The notes under the pieces are model-generated. The model was given only the letters and a program-made list of their open reading frames with translations, was not told the origin of the DNA and did no database searches. Below, in pieces: positions 36,314 through 50,800 of a DNA stretch of 64,000 bases. This DNA comes from Rotaria macrura (Eukaryota > Rotifera > Eurotatoria > Philodinida > Philodinidae). The stretch covers positions 1-64,000 of the forward strand of contig OENT01000798.1 of assembly GCA_900239685.1 (NCBI GenBank), read 5' to 3'. Position 1 is the stretch's first letter, and every line of letters starts with the position of its first letter. Both the position numbers and the translations under genes were made by a program.

Positions 36314-36880
36314 CTAAATCCATTGTGGATTTTCATTTATTGGATTCAAATGGCCACAACGTGGAAGAATCGATCGCTTAGCTGAATAACGTTGTCGACT
36401 AGAAAATTTTTCATCATCATTATTGTTGTTATTATTATTATTATAAAGTAGACGTTTTAGTGGAATCGTATTTTTTGATTGATTTTTATGACGACGTGGT
36501 GTTGATGTTAAATGTGGTTGAAGTAAAATATTTTGATTCGGAGAATTTTTCGGTGTACTGGTTACACAAGCTGAACTAGCAAAAACTCTTTTTTTTCTTT
36601 TATGATTTTTTCTATACGAATGATACGTTGTTGAATGTAATATTGTTTGTTTACGAGGTAAATATGGACATTGATTATCTAATAAACATTTTGTATTCGA
36701 CATTATAGTTGTTGATGAGTTTATCGTTATATTGAATGGTTGATAATTTTCTAAATAGCTATTATTGGGTTCAATAGTTCGTAATTCAGATAGTAATTGA
36801 TTAATGTGATGTTTTATTTCTCGGATTCGTTCATGTTGATTCATCATAGTCGAAGTTAGAAATAATAATGTATCACTCAT
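36314..36880 (-). CDS. Uncharacterised basic protein, 188 aa
   Basis: Not recognised. The N terminus (about residues 12-36) could form a short coiled coil (H-E-R-I-R-E-I-K-H-H-I-N pattern). The middle is Ser/Thr/Asn-rich and very basic (RKNHKRKKR near 88-97), compatible with nuclear localisation. An eight-Asn run lies near 146-154. The chain ends PQWI. The start ATG is preceded directly by TATCTTCTAG, a splice-acceptor-like tract, so either a trans-spliced leader is added here or an upstream exon exists. It converges on the F-box gene. Confidence 0.5.
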   Translation of the reverse strand: MSDTLLFLTSTMMNQHERIREIKHHINQLLSELRTIEPNNSYLENYQPFNITINSSTTIMSNTKCLLDNQCPYLPRKQTILHSTTYHSYRKNHKRKKRVFASSACVTSTPKNSPNQNILLQPHLTSTPRRHKNQSKNTIPLKRLLYNNNNNNNNDDEKFSSRQRYSAKRSILPRCGHLNPINENPQWI

Positions 36881-38657
36881 CTAGAAGATAAAACGAAAAG
36901 AAAAAAAGAATGAATCTAACTCATGCACATTCCGTCCATTAGGTTACGTATCGATAGTTTTCATTGACATGAATATCTATTATATTATGATTGCAAACAG
37001 AAAAAAAGAGAAGAAAAAGATAAATCTGTCTTGAGCCTGGAAGAACAAAACAAATGGCTCAGCAGGAATCTTTATCTTCAAAAAGAAAAAGATTCGGCTA
37101 AAATGTACATCCCATGGCGTCTCCTGCCGCTCCTGTGACTGATGATGATGATGACGAGGACGATGTACTGTACTTGTCACTGACAACAAAAACTAGTCCA
37201 TCAACACTTATATACAATCATTTGCGGATCCCATGCCGAGAACAAGCATGATTGATTATAATGAACTAATTTGTCAGTTAATTACTGTTATCATCGAGTT
37301 ACATTTTTGAATGCCTGCATCGAGAAAAAAATTGGCTAGATACATTATTTCTTTTCCTTGTTTTTCTTCTTTCTATCGATTGGTTCACTTTTCCGTTGCT
37401 TTTTTTTCTCGTATTCTTAAAAAATGTATTGATTGGACATCAACAGAAAGAAATCTTCTATAATCAATCATTGAAGCGTATTAGACTCGGAGCAATCTTT
37501 TCACACCTTATCCTACATTCAAAACACAGTTGGTGAATATGGTCAAGTTCATGGCATCGTTGTAAAGTAGAATTCAATCTGGTAGCATCAATTAACAAAA
37601 GCGACTGATCAAACATGCATAGTGACAAAAAATAAATACAATTTAATCATTTGAATCAATAGAATTCGAGTATAATTCAACGAAAGATTACGTAGTACGT
37701 AATGTATGATATGATAAGAATGACAATTAAATATGAATTTTTTTCAACACTTTTCCATGTTGTGTTTTTTTATTGTTCATATTGCTAACGTTTTATATAT
37801 ATATTCTCGAAACAGATGTGCTTTTCACAAGCATACTCCTATTTTTATGTCACTCTCCACCCATCGCCTTCACTTGAATCATGATGGTGTAAATGATACA
37901 TACATATTACAGGTATGTTGACAATATGGCACGAGCAGTCATTCATATGACAATGATAATGAATATGTTCGATCGATCGTTAAAAATCGATTGTACTATT
38001 ATTGTTCTGATGTAATATTCTTTTTCTAAGCATCTGTTTCATACAAAAAATATCGTTAAATCTAGTCGTAGTCTAAATATAAACAAAATGTATATGACTG
38101 AAAAAAATGGGAATCAAGCTGTGATTATAAGCTATGATTACTACTAAATCACGGTATGCATCAGTGTTTTATTTAGCTTGAAAATTAAAAACAAATCGAA
38201 TCAGAAAATAAACCAAGAATGATGATGGCACTTGTCAAGTGACATTTCAACGTCAATTACAAATTCATGGATTTCGTTTCTTTCTTTCTTTCAAGAATTT
38301 AGCAATTTCGAATGAATCAATATGAAAAATATCGATTTATATCAACAAAGGAATAATTTTCATTTCGTCACTAAAAAAATAGTCTTCACATGAAATATGC
38401 AAACTAATTTTTATTTCTAAATACCGTAAATAGTGCCATGATCTCATGTTTTCGACAAGTAGTGGGTGTTTTTTTTGTCGATACCAATAGTGAAGTGTGT
38501 GGCGTGTGTGTGTGAGGCGAGGGGGGAGGAATAAAGAACAGAACGAGAAAGGAAAATGTGAATATTTTTTTTTGGTTGCTATATAAAATCTTCATTATTA
38601 CAGTCATTTTTATTATAGAATTCTGACAATCAAGTCGTTTAAAAAAAAACAGATCAA
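36881..38657. other. Intergenic stretch, no gene seen
   Basis: AT-rich with many T runs. Short frames on both strands (for example 36980-37189 minus) are low-complexity translations. A G-rich patch lies at 38516-38528. Confidence 0.4.
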
Positions 38658-38922
38658 ATGAGCAGTGTTTCACATCGTCTCAAACATATCTTCAAAATTC
38701 CATTGCCTCCTACGATGGATAGTCAAAGTGAAGTTCATATTGATGATCCACGATCACCATCAGCCAATATAACACGGTATAGAAATCGATCACTTATTCC
38801 TTGGTTGTATTATTAGTTTATATGTATTTTTTAACATTTGCAGAACTCCAGTAGACTTAAACACTTATCAATTACCAAATCTGTCAACCGCAAATATCAA
38901 ACCAATCGATTCACTTAGATGA
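38658..38922 (+). CDS. 65-residue protein with CDCA3-like DPRSP..I.RTP motif
   Basis: Two exons, 38658-38776 and 38844-38922, with a 67-nt GT..AG intron and phase 2 junction, followed by AATAAA at 38974. The product carries DDPRSPSANITRTPVDL, very close to the DPRSPxxxIxRTPI repeats of vertebrate CDCA3 (Tome-1), an adaptor linked to mitotic-entry control. The rest is short: a basic start (SHRLKHIFKIP) and a TANIKPIDSLR end. Correct splice sites, a matching phase, a proper stop and a poly(A) signal make a real gene likely despite the size. Function is unproven; it has one motif copy where CDCA3 has two, and no F-box-like region. Confidence 0.6.
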
Positions 38923-38973
38923 AGAATTGATATTTGTTCGCTGTTTTTATGTAATATATAGTATATTGAATTT

Positions 38974-38979
38974 AATAAA
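38974..38979 (+). terminator. Polyadenylation signal of the 65-residue gene
   Basis: AATAAA 51 nt after the stop codon, in AT-rich sequence. Confidence 0.5.
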
Positions 38980-41890
38980 GTTTTAAATAACGCTTAATTA
39001 GAAAAATGCTTCTTGGAAACTAAAAACCAATTTGATCACACTAAAGATCATAGAATTAATATTTTATTAAATTCATATTGTTTGCATATATATTAATGTT
39101 AATCGAAAAAGAGAAAAACAGCACTCATTCATTCCTAGTACAGAAGATCTTTGATAGGCACGTACAACAGTACATGTGAGTGAGGGCACTGTATTCGAAA
39201 TATACTATAGCTCGAGAAAAAACTAAAATATTTTTAGATTATTGTTCTTTTCACAGGATATACTATCTCATAGAGTTTATTAAGTATTCATTAATCTACA
39301 AACAGGAAACTATACTTTCTACTATAATAACTAAATAATAAAAACTTAGCACGCGAATTGCGGGACGCGCTCTATGCATTGAAGACAAAAATGACAATTC
39401 AATCGAAGAAAAATAAATTCACTAGAGATTATTGAACGATTTCTTTTCAGCATTGTAACAACTTCATATACATTAATCATATTCAACGTTTACTGATCTT
39501 TTCATTCAAAGTATTTCGAACGCGAAATGTGTACGATCAAATGTACATTTTAAAATTGATTATAATTTTCTTCGACTAATGATCATTACGAATGATGCAC
39601 ACTATCGTATCCAATTAGTTGACGTAGTCTTGTCTTTAGTCATCAATCAAAACGATTGATTAGTAATAGTCAAATATTTTTTTTAAATCATGATTGTTCG
39701 TACGAAGTTTTAGTCAATTGAGACAAATGGCCTACAGAACATAATTTCCAGGTACGAATGACAAACATGAATATACTGTAGAATCAAGACATGATTCATT
39801 ATCGAAGAACAAAAAGGTCACTATTGAAACTAGTTTTGTACAACAGAGATTTTTCGTTTCCAACTTATAATTAAGTTTAAATATTTCAATTCCATTGAAT
39901 ACTGTGATATATGCGTATAAGAAAAACAGTACGATCTCATTTTTAATTACTAAATTTGATTTGAAGAAAAAAAGAAACATCTGAAAAGCTATGTATAAAA
40001 CGATGATCCACAGTTGGAAAGTCATTCTCTATGAATGCAATTATGATCATATTCAATTCTGATTTTGCATTGTCAATCTCTTGCAATTCGTGTGCACTCT
40101 TATTTTTTATTCAATTGAACTTGGAGAACATTATTTTCTTTCGAGTAACGAGCTATGTCAGCAGTCAAGAAGATGCAATTCTTTCACTTCCTGCCTTTTC
40201 GTACATATTTATAGAGTGCAAATCACTTATATTAAATGCAATTAAATCATTTTGTTGTTTTTTTCTTGAGATGACGACTAAAAGTGACTTTACTCAAGTG
40301 TTTTTATCTGTAGTCGTATAAAAGATTGGTAATCAACCAAAAGAAAATCAATATGACTACGAGCGTTTATTTGATGTTTGTTTCGTATAAATAACTGAAG
40401 AGTTTTGTTGCTTTCTACATTCATCATCTTGTATTCGATATTATATTTTACTTGTACAAAGTATGAAATCGTACATGATCTTAGGAATAGTGAATTTCAT
40501 ATGATATGATAGATATTGATGAAAGTGATTAAACTCGATGGAGATTAGTAATAGTAGTACGATACATAATGCTTTTATGCAATCAAATGATGGGGTGATA
40601 TATTGAATATTAAAAATAACATAGACACAAGTGGTCTATTCGTTCCATAATGATGATAAAATTAACGTGAGTATTCGCTGAAATTCTATTAGAAAAAAAA
40701 ACTTCATTCATAGTCTCAATTAGAAAAAAAAACATAAAAGAGAAGACAAGCTGTTATCACAGTTGGCTAAGCTTCATTACTTACACGGTGTTGTTTGTAT
40801 AGCATTACCACGGATACCAAACTAATTATGAACTAATAAGTATCTAGAGCGTCATTTCAACCCTCATAACTATACTGAACTATTTTCCGTTTGTTATTGT
40901 CAAAATCATATATTACATGAATATTATACTTGGAAACCAACGGTGCTTGTCAAGAACATAGATTTTAATGGTTGTTAAGATGTTTCTTCGAAGTCCTATT
41001 TTCAAATTGGGAGTACATATTATGATGCATTGTATTAACGAAAAAGCAATTTGAAAGGTGCAATGAAAAAAATTTTTGTTTCTATATCTACTGTAATCGT
41101 ACCTAAGCATTCTAGAATTCGACATTTAATATAACTTATCATTATTTAAAACTTGAACGACACTTTCTGGTTGCTATTATATCAGTATCAGCATAAAGCG
41201 TTTTTCTTATTGATAGATATGATTTGATAATCATTCAAAGATCGTATATATGAAAAACAGAGATCTATCAATTAAACCGAAAGAAATAAACAATGAAATA
41301 TACTGGATCTAATATACATTTACGTTTTGGAAACAAAATTTTGTTCATATAGTGAAAAACTTCATCACTACAGAGCTTTATAATTATAAAATTTATTTTC
41401 AATGAATCAAATTTTAAACTGAATGAAATGCCCAGATATGATTTAGAATAAGTTGCTGTTCGGCCCTCATCCTTTAAAGAAGTTCATAAAGATATCATAC
41501 TATAAAAAGACTGCCTTGATTGTTCGACGGAACAAAAAAAAAGAATTCTAAAAAAAGCACGCAAGAAGTCATAAATTGTTGGATTACAAGCTTTTATTAA
41601 TTTGCTTGTCGCTACCTTTATTCATTTCGAAGGAGTAGGCAAAATATAAACAGAAATCAGTAGGTTAAATAAGAATAGGTTTCACGATGATTAACTTCCT
41701 ACATGTTCTATATTGCATCTTCATGCCAATCATGTATTATACTCCCATCTGTACTGTGGCGGAGTCATTGAATAAAACTATCGTCCAATCGAAGTTTCTT
41801 TTTTTCTTATGACCAACGAGCAATCCTTTCAACTATAAATATGTTATGAAACATAGGAAAATATTCTTGCATGTATTGAAATTCTAAAAA
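38980..41890. other. 2.9-kb intergenic stretch, no gene seen
   Basis: Frames of 96-97 residues exist at 39732-40025 (minus) and 40031-40321 (plus), but they are hydrophobic, AT-driven translations with no domain and no splice partner. The TAF1 promoter presumably lies at the right edge. Confidence 0.45.
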
Positions 41891-44800
41891 ATGTCTTCAT
41901 TGAATGACATGGAATTATTTGATGATATAGCCGATGACGGTGGTCTTGAACCCCATCCATTATCAGATGATGATTTGCCAAGTGAAGATGATAATGATGA
42001 TGATGACGATAACGATGATGAATTCGATCAAAGCGATATTGCTCATGTAAGATTTTGCTACTAATATAGCTTTATGATGATGAATAGTCTATTTTAGGAT
42101 TCAATTAATATTAAAAAACCATTGGCAGGAATGTTACCAAATACATATGAAGGCAAAACAGCTGAAGAACTTTTCCCAGCATTTAAACCTAATGCAGTTA
42201 GTAATTTGATCAGAAAAGAAAAGCGAACAAGAATTCGAACAGAAGAAAACATTTTGTCTCTCTTGATTTAGATTCTTCAATTTAATAAAATATTTGGTAT
42301 TGGTAAAACAAATCATTTACCTAAACTTTGGAATAACCTACGTAAACGATCTAGTAATGAGGTATATATTCTTAAAGTCTAAAATTTCCTTTTATTCACT
42401 ATTTCTATTTTTACTGCAGAATATTTCTCCTCATATTCGTGAAGCGACGATCAATGAATGTGTAGTTGATCATGAAGTATTTAGTAGAAAATTTTACTAG
42501 TCATTTTCTAAATAAACAATGTTTATTTCATAGACACAATTTCTTGGTCGCCTACCTCCTATCATCAATGAACCGATTGCAGATGCTCAAGATTCTTCAT
42601 TGACTGATATGAAAATAGCTAATTGGCGTGTTGGTCCTGCACGATTATGGTATGATCAAATTGGTTTGAGTCTCGATTTATCAACATATGACTATGGTTT
42701 CAAATTAAAACAACAGCAGCAACAACTACAAACACAACTATCTAAAGAACAAAACACCAATGATAATGAATTAACAAGCAGTGCATCATTGCCTGTTAAT
42801 TTAATACGTTGGGAAGATGAAATTATATATGATACATCAGTAATACGTGATAAACTTGATTTAAATACACCAAAAATTCGCTATTGTGGTTGGGTACCAA
42901 CAACAAACTATCGTTCATTAGCAAGTTTTCAAAAGAATGTCTTTGGTATAAAAGAATTTTTCATTATTTCTTATTCTTTTTTCAAATGATGTTCTACATT
43001 CTAGGCAGAAATGTGGATTATCTGGAAAATACAAACGGTAAGATTCCTATGATTATTTAAACAAAATCAAAATAATATTTTTTTTTTCATATATTATAGA
43101 TGACGAAAATAAATACAAATCGTGGTATTCAATTTTTCCAATAGATAACTATGATTTAATGTATGGTGATTGGGAAAAAGATATTATTATTGATCCAGAA
43201 GTAAGTTTTCTGTTTCATTAGAACGAACAAATAAAGAAAAACATTTTCACATGAAAAGTTGAAAGCACGTGTAGAGATAGAATCTTTAACATTAATCTAT
43301 CCATCATGATCAATGCATTATATTTGAATTTCATCTGCGACTATAGCATGAAGGATGTGTGATAAAACTTCGTCGAATGGAATATATGTCAAAAATATTA
43401 GTATGATATTATGTATTTTAATGGATTTACTTAGTTCACTAAATTGCGAATGATAGTTGAAAATCTGTTTAAGACTTTAATATATTTTTTCATCACTTGA
43501 ATATATTCTAATTCTGTAGAAGTTTAAATCTATTTCAAATTTTTTACAAATACTTCATCAGTAAAATAAAAGGTTAAGCTAGATGAAGAATTTTCCATAA
43601 ACTGTTCGAAGCTCACTAAAAATTCAACTACAAAGAAAAATTCAATTTAAATTTTGATTTCATATAGAGAAGTATGTTGTCCCAATTAGATTTCTTACAT
43701 ATTTAGGTGTATACTACTCTGTCATCTCTCTTATGCCACAAATGTGTGAATGACGTTTTTTCTTTCAATTGAGATGAAACGAACGTTTTGTTTTACCATC
43801 GGAAAAACTTGAATCAGTTTATGAATGAATTTAATAAAAAATATTTGTCCACTGTGTCCTTTAGAATATGGAACGCATACGTGATCCTCCCGAATTAATT
43901 CTTGATGAGAATGATGATCATTTGATCTTTGAAATTCCAACTGATCCAAATGATTGCCAAAGTCGTCAACAACAACGTCATCGAGATTTACGAGAAAAAT
44001 CTGATGGTAATACATCGATAAGTCCTACAAAAGCTGGCAAAGCTCCACATAAAGTATTTGGAAACGTTAATGTTCTATATGATGTTAAAAGAAATATTTT
44101 CTTTTTTGCCCAGGATGTACGAGGACGTGTCACAAGGAAAGTACTTACGGGTAGTGGCATTTTAAAGGACAATATGGATAATGACGATGATGCTAATGAC
44201 CAAACAGATAGTCCGAAAAATGATTTTTGGAATTTATCAAATGATGAATACTATAATCCACGTTTAGTTGATTCTGTTGGGAAAAACCTTGGTACACTTA
44301 ATCTTCAAGTAGGTTACTTGATTCAATTGTGGAACTGTTTCTTTTTATCATCCTCGTTTAAATAATTTATCACATCTGTCTGTTTCTTTCAGCATGCAAC
44401 ACCAGCAGTTGAACTTTGTACACAATTATTTCCAACGCATTTAAATGCTACGAAATTACGTCATTTTCATCGACCTACAATCAAGAAGTTTCTACATGGA
44501 AAATTGAAACCCGGTGAATATCATCCTGTTCAATCCATACAAAAAATATGTGAAACACGTGCAATCGTACGCATACTGAATTAATAAAATTGTTTTTTTG
44601 TTTTTGTTAACTTTTTTTCTGTGTATTCTTATGTTTAGGAACGAGAAAAAGAACGACAAGCGTATGGCGGTGGTGAAATGTTTTACATGCGACGTTTGCA
44701 AGATTTAAGTGCCTTAGATAGTGATCTAGTTTTAGCTGAATATTGTGAACAATATCCACCTTTGCTTAATCAACTTGGAATGGCAACAAGAATAAAAAAT

Positions 44801-47800
44801 TACTTTAAAAAAGTACTTATTTTATTCTTTGGTACATTGCATACAGTCATTCTAAAATGCATTCATTGTTTGAATTATATAGAAACCAGGTAAGCAAGAC
44901 AATCCACCAATGTTAGATTATGGTGAAATTTCCTATGCTCACACATCCCCATTTCAAGCTGATATGCTTCCTGGAGAAATTCTACAGGTAATGAAAAAGA
45001 AAACAATGATCGATTTAATTCAGAATTCGGAATGAATAATTGATTCAATATACATATACATATATATAAATATATTTATAGGCTTTTGAAAACCATATGT
45101 TTCGTGCACCCATATTTCGGCATGAACTACATCCAACAGATTTTATAGTTCTTCGTACGAAACAAAATTATCATATACGTAACATTAAGAATATATTTAC
45201 TGTCGGTCAAGAATGTCCATTACAGGAAGTGCCCGGACCGAATTCGAAACGTGCAAATATATTTGCGAGGGATTTTCTGCAAGCATATATATTTCGACTA
45301 TTTTGGAAAAGTCGTGATAAACCGCCGAGAATCAAAATGGAAGATGTTAGAAAAGCTTTTCCACAAAATGCCGAAAATAGTATTAGAAAACGATTGAAAA
45401 TGAGTTCAGATTTTAAACGCACAGGAGGTTCGTTCTATTATTATTAATTTATTGTTTGAATACATTTAGTTCTAAATGAAAATCGTTTGTTTTATTCTTA
45501 TCGTCGTTAATATATAGGTGTTCATTGCAATTGGTGGGTTTTACGTGGTGATTTTCGTTTACCAAGTCAAGAAGAAATTCGACAGTTAGTCACACCTGAA
45601 CAATGTTGTGCTTATTACAGTATGCAAGCAGCTGAGCAAAGACTTAAAGGTAAAACATAATTCAACATGAGCGTTGAATGTTATCGTTGAACTAAAAAAT
45701 GAGCGAGTTTAAGAATTCAGTAGGAACTGCTGAAAGTTCTTGGGAGAAAATCGTGCTAGTATGGAATGATGAGAGAATCTCTCATGACAAGTAATTGAGG
45801 ACACCCGAAAATTCAGTTTTCTGAAGTCTGTCTGCTCCGTAAATTTCATATGAAACTTTTAAAGAATCGGACATCTATAGGAAGATGTAAGAGAAACAGC
45901 CATTTATGTCTTCATAAATCTTAGAACTTCATACAACCAAACTCTAATTCAGTTCTTATCTGAGCAATGGCTGTATTCAAGAACGTATGTTTTGTCGTTC
46001 TTTCACATTGCTCATCAAATTTGGTAATTCGAAACATGAATCAGTCTATAATGTGTACAGTTCGTTTGAATCCTATTAGGATACTCAGTTAATAGATTTT
46101 GTACGAAATAATTCAGAAATTAATTTATTGAAAATTTTTCACAGAACTTGAATGATTCATTTTTAGATGCTGGTTATGGGGAAAAGGTTCTGTTTGCTGC
46201 TGTTGATGAAGAAGCTGCTGATGACAATGATACAAGTAAAATCGAAGATGAGGTATGTTTTTAATATATTTTTCTGTTGCTTTTTTTTGTTGAATGCTCA
46301 TGCGTAACTAGAGAAAATCTTTTCATGTATTTAATTTAATTGTAAATGATTTGCCGTTAGGTTAAATGTGCACCATGGCATACGACAAAGGCCTATCTCG
46401 ATTCACTCAAAGGTAAATGTTGGCTTCAACTACGCGGGTTCTCTGATCCAACTGGTTGTGGTGAAGGCTTTTCGTACGTTCGTGTCTCGAATAAGCCCAA
46501 TGCTCGAGTATGTGAATTTTTCGTATTAATCTGTTAGAAACAGAAATTCAAACATTGTTCTTGTTACGTTTTACTATTTATTAGGAAGCTGAAACTGAAG
46601 CCATACAAACGAAAAAAATGGTCACAGGAACAGATGCAGATTTACGTCGTCTTCATTTGAAAGATGCTAAAAAAATTCTCAATAAATTCGGTGTATCTGA
46701 TAGTGTCGTACGAAATCTTTCACGATGGCAAATCATCGATATCGTACGAACCATGTCAACAGCACGTGCTCGTGATGGAGAAGATGGTGGTAAGTAGTAG
46801 TAGTAAAAAGCATATGAATTTAAAGCAAAATAAACATGAACTTATTCTCATTTGTAGCTGCCATGGCCAAATTTGCTCGTGGAAATCGTTACAGTCAAAT
46901 GGAGTATCAAGAAAAGTATAAAGAAGACTGTCGAAAAATTTTTGAAGTACAAAATAAATCACTAGCAGCGACTCATTTAACATCAACTGATAATGAAACA
47001 AGTGGTGATGAAGATTCTGATGTTGATGAAATGAGAAAAAATCTCGAATCAATGTTAGAACCAAGTGTATCGAAACCGATCAAAGAAACCAAACCAAATA
47101 TTGATACAACGGATACAGTGAAAAAGACTGTATGTATTAAAAGAAGAAATTATTCCATTTAGAAATACTCGAGTTTATCATAAATCCAATCGTTTACTTG
47201 ACAGCCATATATGCCCAAGAGTGAGAGAAGCATATGAAAATTTTGAAAAACTTTGAGTTATTTTTTAAAAATGATTGTAGATTGTCGCATTTCCTCACTT
47301 TTGCGTTTTAGTTTGTCTCAAGAAAATTTACTTCTATGAGAAGTTTTCTTTAGTTGAAACGTAATAGTAATCGAGCCGATCGATAATCACATAAATTGAT
47401 CATCTACACTAACTAATAAGATCTTTCAAGTGTCAAACTATTTCATATGACAATAAGTTTTCTCCGATCAAGTACTACACCTTACTCTAGTTAGAAATTC
47501 ACAAAAGATTTTATGGTTTTCGTTAGGCATGTACTAATCTCAGCAAAAAGATTTCAGATGATCAATCGTCAATTTTCAATCGGAATCCTTTGAAACGAAT
47601 AAAAGATTGTTTAATCGATAATGGGTTGTCTTCGAGAAGCTTGAACTTTTTTCATCGACATAGGTTCAAAATTTTCCAAAGAATCCCTTGAGTGTATCTC
47701 TAGACAAAAAATCATTGTCAATATCGGAATAGAAGGGAGAAGTATTTGTCGAGATTGTTTCTTTATATGGAAAAATCATCGCTAGTGGTATTTCAAATTT

Positions 47801-50800
47801 GCAGATAATTTATATCTTTAAGATATGTTTCAAAGTTTGAGAGAGATCCTCTCATTTAATTACTGACTATGATCCATAATTTCAGTTTACTGATGACACG
47901 AGTCTATTTATGTATTGCTTCAATAAAATGTTGTAGAAAAAGAAATATTTTCCGATAGCTCTTATTTCTCACCATTGACATTCATGTGAATGTTGATGAC
48001 ATAGTACATTCTAAAATCATTGACTATTTATTATGTATTTACATTTATATTGGATCGTACATCATTCATATTTATGATGTGAGTGTTTTTCTACAATGTG
48101 CAGAAGACTTCCATAGTTTCATCTATGTTGCTAGTACATATTCTTTTGTGAAAACTACATATACATGAAAATAGTCTATTCATCAATGAAATTAAAGATT
48201 GACTTCTGATTGTAATATTGTTCTACGGTGTTTTGTTCTATTGTAGGGTTCACGCGTACTCAAAATTGTACGTACTTATCATGATGATAATGGACGTGAA
48301 TATCAACGAGTGGAATATGTACGTAAACCAATGGTTGTTGAAGCTTATTCAAAAATTCGTACAACCAAAGATAATGATTTTATGTGTGTTGTTTGTTGAT
48401 TTTTCTATTATAATTCATAATAATGTATTTATATTTAGTCGTCAATTTTTTACACTCGATGAAGATCAACGTGAAAATTTACGACGTGAACGTCGTCGAT
48501 TACAAGAACAATTGCGTCGTGTTCGTCGACAAGATCGTTTACAACAACGAACTACACCAATGACAGCCAATACAACTATCGATCAGCATTCACCGTCATC
48601 ACGTTCAACAAATCCATCGCCCATACGTAATGCAAATTTACAAGGGAATAATCACGATTTATCAACGATGAAATTACACAACGACTCTGACTCATTAATT
48701 AAAAATGATATAGACGGATTGACGGAAAATCATTCAGATTTATTCATTGATCATAGTCATAATATGACATCAACTAGTCAACTGATATCAGCATCAATAG
48801 ATAATTTGAATAGTAATAGTCAATCGGGATTCGCTAATTATTTTAGTTCAGCATCATTCTGTGATGATGGACAAGAGAACAATGAAATGATTAGTCCAAT
48901 AACATTGCCAACGAATGGTACTGATGCGTCAACAACGGTGAAACGAAGAAAAAAATCTGATAAAGATCTGAAATCGGTAGAAAAGAAAAACGATGCGAGA
49001 ATATTTCATTTCATTGCATTGTTTTTCTTCTAGCTCAAATGTGGTGCATGCGGTGCTCAAGGTCATATGAGAACGAATCGAGTGTGTCCTATGTATGGAA
49101 AGACAGCAAGTGGAAATACACAAACAAATATTACGGTTGATAGTGAAGATGCACAACATAGTTTTGATTTACAACAACTTGACACAAGTGCTTCGATGAA
49201 TGTTGGTGATGTTTCAGTTAAGATGGTTGAAGGTGGTGGTACGAAATTGATATTTGCTAAAAATGTACTTGAACAGTAAGTTTACAAAAGAATTCGATGA
49301 ACATAGATTTTGTTTCTTCTTCTTTTGAAGTATAACTTCTGCAAGTTATTATCTCTTCCTTTTTTGAACTTCCATTAGTTTTAATCAGGCTTTACTGATA
49401 GTATTTGTATTAGGAAGAAAAAGTTGGAAAAGTTCGAGAGTTGTTTTATCTAAACGAATCTTTCAATATGTTTTTCAAACATTGCTCGAATGTATAACAC
49501 ATTGCAAAACTAGAAAATATCTTAAATTGACGAGCACGTTACGCTCTGTCACTTTTCCAAAACTAGATGTGTCCTGTTTTCACTTACTAATCTGAAATAA
49601 GTGAATCGTATTTCGTATGAATATCCTCAATTTTTTCAGATGTTCTGAAGACATTTATCAATAGATATGAAGTAATAAAGTTTTGAATAGTCAAATTTTA
49701 CCAACTTGTAGAGGAAAAGTTGATTTGAATTCTAATTCCAACTCTCTATCTATCTCTCTCATACAATATGATAAGGGAGTTTTAAAAATATGGAAATTTA
49801 CTTGATGACTCACAGTATTAATCAGATTAACTATCTTAAACGTCTCGATAGTTTGATCTAATCCTTTTGATACACTCACACTCAGACACATATTTATTTG
49901 AAGGTCCGTTCTTTGTGGAGAAAACAGATTTTTATGGTCAGCACGGTTTACAATTTTTTACAAGTTGTTGGGAATCTAGGCATTTGTTGAACAAGTGGCT
50001 TATTAGTACCACAAATGTCTCAACAGATTCAACAACTCTTTTTACTTCCTATTCGAAAGATTGTAGAGTAAAATATACTGTTTCTATTTATAAACAATTG
50101 AATTTTAAGTGAGCTGACGTTCAAAATATCGAAAGAAATCATGTTCTCATACAATGTACGAATCACATTATTTTTCTCATTAAAAGAAAGCTCTCAATTC
50201 ATATAGACGAATAAAAGATAGTATAAATTGTCTTCTAGCAAAGGATAAGCGTTTCTGCACACGCATGTACTACAAAAGCATTGCCGCGATCTATATAATC
50301 GATAGCAACTAGAACTCTACATAGAATTTAGTAAAATTCATAATAGACATAAAACATTTTCCGTAGTCGTCAGTAGGATTCTCTGGTATGACCAATAGAA
50401 TAAAAATATCAAAGAGGTTTTCTTTGATGGTATGGATCAGTTAGATTTGTATGTCATTGAAACTTTCAACCTACAGTAAATGTTAAAGAATAAAATACAT
50501 GATAGAGAAAAATTTTCACATCGAATAGATATTTTCAAGACAATTTTTTATTGATTCTATGCCGATCTACCATATGGACTGAATATTTTCATATGCATCA
50601 GTAATTCTCTCAATTTAGACAATATTGTAGCATTTATCTAATGTCATATTTGAACAAATGATTACAAAGTGAAATTTCGCACACATAAATCCAACCATTT
50701 CATTTGTAGAAAGTTTCATTTTTAACAATATAGTCTTTGTTATTCGATAAAATTTAAAAAAAAACAACATACTTCATAGTAATCAATTTTTATTAGAGTT

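Noticed and set aside
39732-40321. Two adjacent frames of 96-97 residues on opposite strands
   Set aside because: Hydrophobic AT-driven translations without splice partners, conserved motifs or poly(A) signals in a suitable place.
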